A DNA stretch of 64,000 nucleotides from Trematomus loennbergii (lineage: Eukaryota > Chordata > Actinopteri > Perciformes > Nototheniidae). This document shows positions 44,578 to 53,872 of the stretch, in pieces. Position 1 is the stretch's first letter; each line of letters starts with the position of its first letter. The position numbers were made by a program, and so were the translations under genes. The notes beneath the pieces were generated by a model. It worked only from the letters and a program-made list of their open reading frames with translations. It did no database searches and had not been told where the DNA came from. The DNA is taken from NCBI GenBank assembly GCA_012861695.1, contig JAAOOA010000002.1, positions 21,106,303 through 21,170,302 on the forward strand. The letters are read 5' to 3'.

Positions 44578-47333
44578 CTGTTCAGCCTTAGAAATTCAAG
44601 TGTGATTGACTTGACAAACATCACACATAATTTGTCTGCTACCTTTTTTTTTTCTTCTCATGGCTACTGTGCATAAATGTGTTAGTTCTGAAATTGTATA
44701 ACAGCACAGTGCCTTTGATCTCCTTCACACACACACACACACACTTGTGCACAAATACACACACAGACTCACGCTTTTGTCAGACTGAAAGCATGTGCTA
44801 ACACAATTGCGTCACCTGCAGAACAAGATGACCCCACAGGAGAAGCTGAAGATCAAAATGCAGAAGGCGCTCAACAGGCAGTGTGAGTATATACTGTGTT
44901 TTCGCTTTGTACACAAATCTACTAAAATGTCCATGTTTGTCAGAGATGCACACTTGCAATATTATTGGCCAATTCAGTTTTTTTTTTGTTTTTTTAATCT
45001 GCTACTGATTTTGGTCGATTCCAATAATTTTTTCAAATAACTATATTTGACAGTAAACACAAATTCTATTGTGTGTCAAAATAAAACATGGACTATTTAA
45101 GAAAACGGGTGAGGAACTGAAGATCTTCTACAAGGATAATATGTTGTTTGTGTGTGCAACGTAATTGTCTGCTGTTGTTTGAGCATAAATCAACGTAACA
45201 TAAAACTATCATTCGGCGCGTGGGTAGTTTCCCTGGCATAAATCTGTTAGTAAGAAACTGATCGACTGGTCAGAGGCCAGGGTAAATCCTCTGACCATCG
45301 TACAGCCTCGACAGGTGGCCGATCCTTCAGTGTATCTCTAGTATCTGTTGTACAATTTGTCACATTATGAAAATAACAAATGTATTTTTCGCTCCTTTAA
45401 ACATCCTGTATTTTCCTTCTCCTGCAGCCAAGGCGGATAAAAGAGCGGCGCAGGTGAAGGTCCAGCAGCAGGAAAGCAAACGACAGGTGTGTGTTTGTGT
45501 GTTAGTCTTTAGGCTGAAACACACTCTGTTATCCTGCGTCTCTCCTCATGGCTGTGTTTTTTTCTGCAGGAGCGAGAGGGAGAGCTACGAGCCATGGCAC
45601 GCAAGATACGCATGAAGTAAGAACCTGTGTGAGTGTGTGAGCGGGCGGTTTGGTATGTGTATGTTGCAACTGTCTGACCCAGAGGCTCTGTGTTCAGGGA
45701 GCGAGAGAGACGTGAGAAGGAGAGGGACGAATGGGAGAGACAGTACGGGCGTCAGAGCCACTCGCCTTCCCCTTCCAAACATGGTGAGACACAAACAGCC
45801 ATATGTATCTATAATCATTTGGTTTAGTGCCTTGTTTATAGAAGAAACGATCAGCTAAGCCTCTGTCGGATTTCCTGCCGTCAGTTTCTGCTCTGACAAT
45901 TTTATGGGTTGTAATACGTTCTGCCATGCGTTGTTTTCACGGTGTCTTGTCCTCTGTCCCTGCAGGCCGAGAGCACAGCTCACACAGAAGGTATGCGAGA
46001 AGCCGCAGCAATCCCAACAGCTCCGATGAAGCAGAATGAATTATGGGAGTCTTTCACGTTAATGCACATTCACTTATCCCAAGGCTCATCACCGTGCCTT
46101 TTTATATGCAACACTAATGCTACTTGGCTTTTTCTTCACTCAGATCAAATCAGTGTGTAAGGTGTTAAGAGAGAAACCGGAGCAATACTTCAGTACAAGT
46201 GAATTCCTGAGTCAAAGAAAATACCTCAAATGATTCACTGCAATTAATTTCACCCTTCATCAGAACTTCAGCTCATTCCTTAGTATTATTTTATGAGTCA
46301 CATTAAGATGTGTCAGTTTCAAGGAAGACCTCACGTAGACCGGACTCAATGTTACAGTTTTAAACAATCTGAAAACAAATTTCATTTTAGAATTTAAACA
46401 TTCTTAAAGAATCCCTAAACTTATTTTAAATGTTTACTAAAATAAAATATATAATTTTGACTTAAACAGAAATTGTCTAAGTAGTGCATTGTAATTCTGA
46501 CTACTTCAGTCAATCTTAATTTCATTAAAGCCACAATATCTGGATCTTCACAACTGAAGCGATCCCCAACCAGGTTCAGTTTCCAAACCGAACCGTTTTT
46601 ATTCTCCATAACACCAAGCAAGTCAGTCTAAATGATTGATGTTTATTGACGCTGCTAAAGGCTTTTTTACATCGGCAACGTTTGTCTTTATATTAGATTA
46701 TGATCAGTTGATTTAAAAAATGCTTATTTTTGAAACTTTAAGCTTATATTGAAGACTATTTTTTATTTTATTTTTTTCATTTAATTGTTTATTTGAAGAG
46801 GGACAGTGCACATTGATGATCATTTAAAACAAATAATGCTTTAAAAACGTAAACATGCCGGATTTTAGCTTTGAGCTAGTTTCCATCCGTAGTCCCTCAC
46901 ATACAACATTTAAGAACATGACATTTATAAACATAGCAAAATAAATACATGATATGCAGAAAGAGCATGAGCAGCATATAAGCATTTACCACATGGCAGT
47001 ACAATGTAGCAGCTACGAAATATAAAGTGCAGGAGAAGAGAAAAGGGCTACATCAAGTGCAAGAGGAGATGCCCGTGTTGAAGTGCATCTAGCGGTGATT
47101 GCACGTTTGTTTAAATAAAACACATACTTTTAAAGACTTAAAATTGTCAAAACTCAAGAAATGGTGTTTATCAAGGATGGTACAATAAGACTTTTAGGAC
47201 AAGAAATATACACTTACACATTTCTGAATGATGTTAGTCAGATTGAGCTTCTCTCACTTTTGTACTTATTGTTATTTTATCTTTTTACAGGAGGTCTCGG
47301 TCCCAGTCACGAAGTCCACCCTACGGATACTGA
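35548..47333 (+). CDS. clasrp: CLK4-associating serine/arginine-rich protein (two one-base frame breaks)
   Basis: CLASRP is a nuclear RS-domain protein that binds CLK kinases and influences alternative splicing. Coding exons are 35548-35646, 36905-37001, 37091-37192, 38898-38977, 39184-39268, 39377-39513, 39796-39892, 40226-40304, 40391-40464, 40559-40600, 41132-41371, 41747-42079, 42168-42349, 43238-43277, 44822-44882, 45428-45486, 45570-45616, 45698-45783, 45966-45990 and 47291-47333. They encode about 669 residues (human about 674). The start MWQEARKHERKLRGMMVDYK and the SWAP-type N-terminal region (MPWQGDANNMIDRFDVRAHL, KCNYERYRGLVQNDF) are close to human. An acidic stretch, a polyalanine run, a long RS domain and the basic coiled C-terminus (LTPQEKLK-like, RMARKIRMKERERR-like) follow. 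The start is fixed by homology. Single bases seem missing at 36905-36909 and 42269-42272. Confidence 0.96.
36256..36844 (+). mobile_element. Deleted hAT transposon with BED-finger relic, in clasrp intron
   Basis: The 589-bp element has inverted ends tagggatgctccgatcg and cgatcggagcatcccta. An 8-bp duplication gttataag lies on each side (36248-36255 and 36845-36852). Inside, 36333-36443 encodes MASPVWQFFKVSENNN and AVCNVC, the start of a BED zinc finger of a hAT transposase, after which the reading frame is lost. It is an internal-deletion derivative of an autonomous hAT. Confidence 0.9.
36905..36909 (+). other. clasrp: Probable one-base deletion at start of clasrp coding exon 2
   Basis: The exon opens with five A after the acceptor, giving the wrong frame (KKIQLS). 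Six A would give KKDPAQFLQVHGRA, which is the conserved CLASRP sequence and continues to the exon end. No alternative GT-AG pair repairs it. Confidence 0.8.
37572..38651. mobile_element. Non-autonomous hAT-like transposon in clasrp intron
   Basis: The 1080-bp element starts tagggatcgaccgatatgg and ends gctcgacccccta-like (gaccccta). It lies between perfect 8-bp duplications ctcttcat (37564-37571 and 38652-38659). Its ends carry repeated CCGATA motifs, and a near-perfect hairpin lies by the right end (38604-38637). No transposase reading frame is recognised. Confidence 0.88.
38604..38637. repeat. 16-bp inverted repeat with 2-base loop in the hAT-like element
   Basis: Arms aaatgcggaatatcgg (38604-38619) and its exact complement (38622-38637) are separated by GG. 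Subterminal hairpins of this sort are common in transposase-bound ends. Confidence 0.9.
41235..41300 (+). repeat. clasrp: Polyalanine-coding GCG/GCA repeat in clasrp
   Basis: Mixed GCG, GCC and GCA codons encode more than 15 alanines broken by two valines, directly after the conserved ITSYGGSDDEA. Human CLASRP has a shorter alanine run at the same place. The tract is likely length-variable. Confidence 0.85.
42269..42272 (+). other. clasrp: Probable one-base deletion in clasrp RS-domain exon
   Basis: The frame reads GSKSPSRSPV and then leaves the conserved frame. A fifth C at this run gives SPSRSPSRSNRTPSPHR and reaches the conserved DKLRK exon end in the phase the next exon needs. Confidence 0.8.
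43881..44149. mobile_element. Non-autonomous DNA element in clasrp intron
   Basis: The termini caaaggaatggtttttggga and, in reverse complement, aaaggactagtttgatattt resemble each other. The interior (tctttatgctgagctaaac, gttatcaatcttctcatgc) matches an abundant teleost repeat known from general familiarity. No coding capacity is seen. Confidence 0.6.
44534..44572. repeat. (CA)n microsatellite
   Basis: A short pure CA array in a clasrp intron; a smaller one follows at 44726-44744. Confidence 0.95.
46785..46960. mobile_element. Diverged interspersed repeat in last clasrp intron
   Basis: The string tttgaagagggacagtgcac followed by attgatgatcattt and catccgtagtccctcac resembles a repeat frequent in fish genomes. 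Class and ends are uncertain. Confidence 0.35.
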
Positions 47334-47620
47334 GCGGAGGGAACATGGACGCCTCCTACAGTCCCTTCAGTACACTTATTCTAACAAACGGCCAACAAAT
47401 GTGAAAAGATGGAGTGATCATGATACCAACCTTTACTTGAACACTCTGTCCTCTGGTATGTGTCCACAGATATAATATGTGGACTGTGACACCTTTTACT
47501 TTCAGTTATCAAAGCCAATAGGTTCAGCGGAGCGGAGTTTGATCTGCCCTTTTCATTTTTGATTCAACTTGTAAAAAGTCTTCAGCTTTAATAAATTAGT
47601 TTCTTCTTCTGCATGCTCCT
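47334..47620 (+). terminator. clasrp: clasrp 3' UTR and polyadenylation signal
   Basis: Non-coding sequence follows the TGA at 47331-47333. AATAAA is found at 47590-47595. A second signal near 47971 (AATAAATAAA) could make a longer transcript. Confidence 0.65.
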
Positions 47621-48699
47621 TTGTTCTTTCTCTGCCTGAACAGTTCTCAACTCGTCTGGAGTTGTTCATTTGTATTTCAATGTACATAATAAGCAACATC
47701 TCACCTTTTCACCTCGCATTGTCTCCATGTCAGCCTTTCTTTTTATTTCTCTGACAAGCTCACACTACAGAACATTTTAACAACCTCTCAAGAGCCGATG
47801 TACAGGATATTTATACTTATCCATTTAAAACTTCTTTATTAAAGGAAACAAACTCCCTGTATAAATTCAAACTTTATCCAGCGCTCCTTTTATACTCTGT
47901 CCTCTGCTAACCGGTTTACAGCAGCATATAGCCTTTTGGTTTTCAGCTAAATGGAATGTAAAATATGGAACAATAAATAAAACTCACTTTGAAACTATTT
48001 GTTCATTTCCCTTTTTTTCCTATTCAAAATCTTAGTGTTCTTTTGTAAAGCTTGTACCGAAAGAAATAATATATTTTTAGGATTGGTAAGTTATTTTGGT
48101 TTTGTATACCTTATATATTTTAGCATACTTTGCTCAATACATTTGTTGAACAACAAGCAGCTAATATCTTATTTGTATCCACTGTCCCCAGGTTGGGGCT
48201 ACTAGTGATGCGCAGCTAACGGATAATATTAGTTATGTGAATGAAAGCCTTACACTTTGTGACAAATACAGAGAACCCTAGTAAAAAAAACACTTCGAAA
48301 CAAACAAAATAGGACTAATAAAAGACTCTCACTAGAAAGCACGACATTAAAAGCAGACTGTTCATCAGTAAAAGCTCACTTTCTCAGTTTATTCCCATCA
48401 GTAGGTGGCGACAAATCTCAGTCTCTCCGCGAAAGATGCTTCACTGCTTCTTCTCACTGTCCATCTGTAATACTCAACTCAAGGCATTTTGTGACACTTT
48501 GCTGTGATTTTACGGCTGTAAAACCGTCACAACAAGAAAAAGAGAAATGAGAGCTCTTATAGCACTAGTTTGGTAATTGAGACACCTGTGGGAAACCAAA
48601 CCAAGTAGTTCCTCTGAGCAGCTGTGGAGGAACTACATGTGAATTCCCACTATCTATCGGATGTGAAAACCTTGATTGAAACAAAAACAGTGCGTAAAA

Positions 48700-49011
48700 G
48701 AGAACAAGCCTTAAAGTGAAAGAAGGAGTGTGTTACCCGAGGAGGGCGGGGTCAGGGTCGCGGGGCGGGCGGTGCTACAGTCCGCCTGCTGCGGGGAAGA
48801 CGCGTGAACTTGAACGCAGCCTTCAGTGCGATCTGAAGCAGAGGCCAGCCGGTGTCTCAGTGTCTGTCCCCCCGGTCGGGATTCGGTCAACTTATCGAAG
48901 CAGGCGGATCTTTGCTTTGGAGGGTTTGTGGTTCGGGAAGGTGCCAAACGCCAAACGCGATGTCCAGGCGCAAACTTGGGAGCAGACCGCAGCACCTGAC
49001 TGCAATCCAAG
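48700..49011 (+). promoter_or_regulatory. znf296: CpG-rich 5' region and first exon of znf296
   Basis: GC-rich, CpG-containing sequence between AT-rich flanks leads into the ATG at 48960 and a consensus donor gtaagc at 49012. It starts about 1.1 kb after the first clasrp polyA signal. No TATA box is obvious, as expected for a CpG promoter. Confidence 0.55.
48960..49011 (+). CDS. znf296: znf296 exon 1: NuRD-interaction motif
   Basis: This 52-nt coding part encodes [17 protein letters not shown] and ends in phase 1 before gtaagc. In BCL11 and SALL proteins the MSRRKQ-type start recruits the NuRD complex through RBBP4. An in-frame ATG is also present in exon 2, but the motif favours this start. 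Confidence 0.88.
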
Positions 49012-52000
49012 GTAAGCAGCGGTGTGTGGGTAACTGCTCACAGGCGGATGTTATGTTGTTTTAAGGTTAAATTAAAAATAAACTCAGCTCACAGGTTAGT
49101 TTTATTTGGTTTACGCGCATGGTTTTAAATCCGCGCTGTTTATCATTGAATGGATCTTATTTATTTAATCTAGAAACTAAAAAACATCCATGACGGGGTT
49201 AAAGTATATTTGTGTACACATTGACCTCAATCAAGCCTATGTGGGTGTATTTTAATCTCCTTTTAACTAAATATTTAAATAAGGGCTCATCTTTTCTTGT
49301 GATGTTTGTCCTCATGTGTACTGTTGCTGCAGTCTTGCTCATAGAGGAAGGACCGGTTTATTGGCACGCTGTTTTCAGCAGAGGCTACAGGTCCGAACAC
49401 GATGATTAATATCTCAGGTTAGACCATGATCAAGTTTCTCGGTCGGTCTCTGTTGGCTTCTGTGGAGCAGTTTCCCTCCACTGACTCTTAACCTGTTCAA
49501 ATCCTGGATTCATGCTGCTTTATTCTATATTTTAATATATAGAAATATATAGAAAATTAAAATAATGTTTTAAATAAAACTACTATATAATAGATCAAAT
49601 TCAGACTTTGTAAACATAAAGAGAACAGTGGAGCTCCAAAAGAAACATGTGATGCTTGAAGGGAAATAAGAGAGAAACTTGGACACCATTTGTTTTTTAC
49701 AGTTGGAGGCCAGTGGTGCGTGTCTACTGTGACCACAGGCCCTGTCTCAACTCTGTCTAATGTGTGTGTGTGTGACCGCGCCTTGCAAGTCTGCACAAAC
49801 ATCGCAGCCCTGAAACAGGAAAGGTGACATTTTTGACTAACAACTGGCGAGATCCGACTTCAGACTGTACTGTCTGTACCTGTCCTGTATGTTTGCCGGC
49901 CTCGCGGGGGCAGGTGGATCCAGTTGAGGCATCAAGGTGTGCCCTTGACCGCATTGAGTAACACTGAACCCTCCCACTGCTTTAACTTATACACCTGTCT
50001 GCAGACTGGAAGCATTTCTAAGTGCTGCCTCTAACTGATTGATATTCATCAGATTGTTGAATCAGATGAGCTGTTATGTCCTATATGTTTCTGAGCACAC
50101 ACAGGGGCTGCTCTTATCTCAAACACCTTCAGTCGTTTTTTTTTTATTATTGCAATCCACTTCCTGTTGAGAAACTCCCGCTGTCTGTTGCTGGCAGGGC
50201 AAGTTATGTTTGTGACACAAAGGTGAAAGCTTTGGTCATAATGTTGTGTCTTTAAATCCATAACCTCACTTGTGAGCACATGAAGACTGTCACATTAATC
50301 TGAGGTGGATGCTTCTGCTGAGATGGGCAGCTCGGCTCCTCTCTGCAGCAGTGAGAGCGAGCGGATCTGTTTTGGGTTGGTTAAAGGAAGTGGTCAGTGT
50401 TGGCTGAGCAGATTGTCCTCAATTTGGAGCTTACAACTGAAACTAGCACTTGCAATCACCACGCCTGTTAGTTTACTGAGGTATAACAGAGCTTTTTCTT
50501 ATTTGGGTTGTTCATTTGTAAGAGCATGGCCAGAAGCTCCTTAGAAGAAATCCCAATAAATATCACACTTTTGTTGAAGTTAATGTGGATCTTTTTCGTA
50601 TGGGTTTGTAAATGTTAATTTTTTTTGTAGAGAAAGTGGGAGAATAATGTCAAAGATTTGGTTTGGTATGGATTGATCCCTCTGCATTTAAGTGATATGG
50701 CTAAAAGAAAGGTGATGTGTGTAAGTGTTTTCTTTCAAGACTGCGAGTAAAATGCTTCATAGCAACCACTCGTTTGTGGACACCACCAACTGTACGCTGC
50801 ATGGAAATGATGAATTACACCCATGGACTATAGATAGACAAGGGTGAAAAACACTGAATGAAGAGAGTGTTGCAATAAATATACAGATTATATTTCAGAT
50901 TAACCGTTTGTTCTGTTAAATATCAGAGTGGAAAAGGCCAGCAAGACCAAGTTAATATTAAATGTCTTGTTTTGTCCAACAAAAAGTACAAAATCCAATG
51001 AGAATTTCAAAAACCAAAATTCCATTCACAGCTAAAACTTTTGCTTGAAATCTAAACAATGAAAAATGATGTCCACACTAAAGGGAAAGTGTTGAAATGC
51101 CTGTACTGGTCATGTTTGGCTCTGTTTAAAGTAAGTAAATACATCTTATCTCTGTTGTTAATTGAACTTTCTCTTGTGTTTCTCAGATGTCACTGATATG
51201 GCGGATAGTGTCCCTCCATCAGACGTCCAGCCTCCTCTTCCTCCTCCTCCTCCACCTCCTCTTCCTCCTCCACAGGTCGGAGCTCCTGGTGAAGGTCGTG
51301 ACCTCCTGACCTGCGGACAGTGCAGTCGGGCCTTTCCCCTCGCCCACATCCTGGCGTTCATCCAGCACAAACAGGGCGGCTGCCGTTCCCAAAGCCAAGG
51401 CCCAAACGCCAACGCCACGCCCCCCTCACCTGCCAACCGAGCGCAGCACCGCGGGGCCAACGCCGAGCTGGGGCCCGGCTACATCGAGCTGAGGAGAGGT
51501 GGGGGGGCCTGGGGGGAGGAGCCCGGCGTGAGGGTGAAGGCGGAGCACAGCAAAGCAGGTGAGCGTTCATGTTGAAGCACAACGAGAAGGCAGGTTGCTA
51601 ATTAGTGACTCTGTTTTTTGTTTTGTTGTATATTTTTTTTCTTCAGCTACCCTCCTCTGCATTTAACAACTGTTCCCCCCCGAGTCCAGCTCATTAGCTA
51701 GCCGTTGCCATTAGCAGACCTGCCTGAGTTAGTGACGCACAGGCTAATTGTGTGGAAAGGATAGGCGTCAGGAGCGTTCAGAGGGCACCCAGGGTCCCCG
51801 AGGGCCCCACACGGAGCACCTGAGCTCCTCCTCATCTCCCTGACTGTCAGTCTCTGAGGTGGAGTGGCCAGGTAAACATGTTTCCCTCTGTCCTGCGCTA
51901 CACCCTGGACAACAGAGACTGACACAAAATCCTCCAGCACAGGAGCACAATTCACTGATTTATGGCCACCGTGTTTCTCCTGGAAAGACAGATGATGGTT

Positions 52001-53816
52001 GTAGTCGTGTGCCACAAGATGAAATGGTCAGAGCAGCGGATGCAAGTTTTTTTTTTTTGCAGCTCTCCTCGCTGTCATGACACTATAATGAAGGACGTTG
52101 CATCATGTGCAACTCCTCTGCCATCTCCCTCTCTTCTACCCTGGGCCGAGCCACCTGAGCTCCTGGGAATCTCCTCCTTCCTGCTCCTTTTTCTTCATCT
52201 TATGCATCTTTTTCTCTTTCTTCTTCCCATGTTGTCGTTACCATCCTTCTCTTGTAGTTCTATGCATCAGACATCTGCAGATCTTTTTCTAAAGGTATTC
52301 TTTTCACACGTATTCTGCTGCTGTTCCTCCGAGAGAAGAAGAGTGCGGTCACTGTGATGGCCATGCCAAATATGTCACGGTGGAAGTCAATCAGCAAATC
52401 ATGAATTCTAAATTATAATCCTTTTGAATATCACATCTGATGGCTAACTGCTGTGTTTGATATGGAGGATAGTAGTTTTTTCCTGCTCAGGTCAGATCCA
52501 TTTCAGTTTACCGTTGTATCTCTGAAGTGAAATAGGGGCGTATGCAGGATGTTGTAAAAGTCTGCAGATGGACAGCGTGTCTTGCAGCACGCTCAGGGTA
52601 GATATGAGTGCCCCATTGCACATTTTGAAACCCTCTCTGTCATGTAGACACACGTTTGCAGTTCCTTCCTTTGTGTAACGCTCAGGGGACTGGTGCACGC
52701 ACCATTTCCGTCTGTCCACAACCTCATTTTTGTTTTTCTATTTCAGTCAGTCTTTCATCTCTCGCTCTGTATGTCGGAGAACACAAGTTTGGTAATTTTG
52801 TGCCTGCAGGATTATAAAACAAACCTAACGCGTGCACTCGGCGAGGGGGAAAGATCAGCACGGCTTGTGAATAAGGAAAAAGTGGATAAGTTTGAATGAA
52901 AGTTTTATGTAGGTTGCATATGTTGGGAGTTGGTAATTGCGATTTCCCCAAGCTTTTACAGTTTTATCTCCTCAGATTTGATTTTTTTTTTTTATGTGAA
53001 GTTTGATATTTCATATATTCTAAGTAGCAAATGGACAGTTTTAATTGGGCGACTTACAGCTTTATCAGTAATAAGAAGTCTTGTTGTTTTTGAGGAGGCA
53101 AACTGAGCTTCTGAGATGACTGAAAGAGTAAGAGAAGTCATCCCACAACAGAAAAGTCCTGCATCTATTTTCTGCATTCAAGACAGAAGAGGATGGGGGA
53201 GAAAAGGGAGTGGGATGGATTACCGCAGATCCTCGTGCATCTGTCTCATTCCTTTTTATTTATTCTCCTTGTTTGTTTTTTTTTCTCATCTCCAACCACC
53301 CCCCCCCCTTCCCCCTTATTTCTTCCCCCCATCTTCAACACACTTTCGCTTTGCCCTCTTTCAATTTCTCGCCCCCTCCCCTCTTCCCCCCTCCTCTCTT
53401 TTCTCCTCCCTCTGCCTCCCAAGGGAAAAGAGATTCTGCCTGCTGCTCGTTAGTGCTCCCAGCCAATCTGCATTTTTAATTAGTAGTTATTGCTTCTGCT
53501 TAATATTCAAGTGCTACCCCGGGCCAAATGGGAATCCTTACAAAAAAAAAAAAAAAGCGAGGGGAGTGAGGGAAGGAAAGAGAAACCGGCTGGGTATTGT
53601 GTTTCACTCCAGGACCCCGAGACAAAAGCCCCCCCCCCAGGGAAAGATTTGGAGGGTTTTGGGGGGGAGCAGAGAGCTTTTGGGTGAGGAGAGCCGGGGT
53701 TGGAGGATGGGTCTCAAGTACAATCCAAAGGGGTGACATATTTTGATGGTGTCTCTTGGCCCCCCATACTACATTATAATCTGTTTATCTCCTGAGCCCT
53801 GACCTACCTACCTATC

Positions 53817-53872
<56 letters not shown>
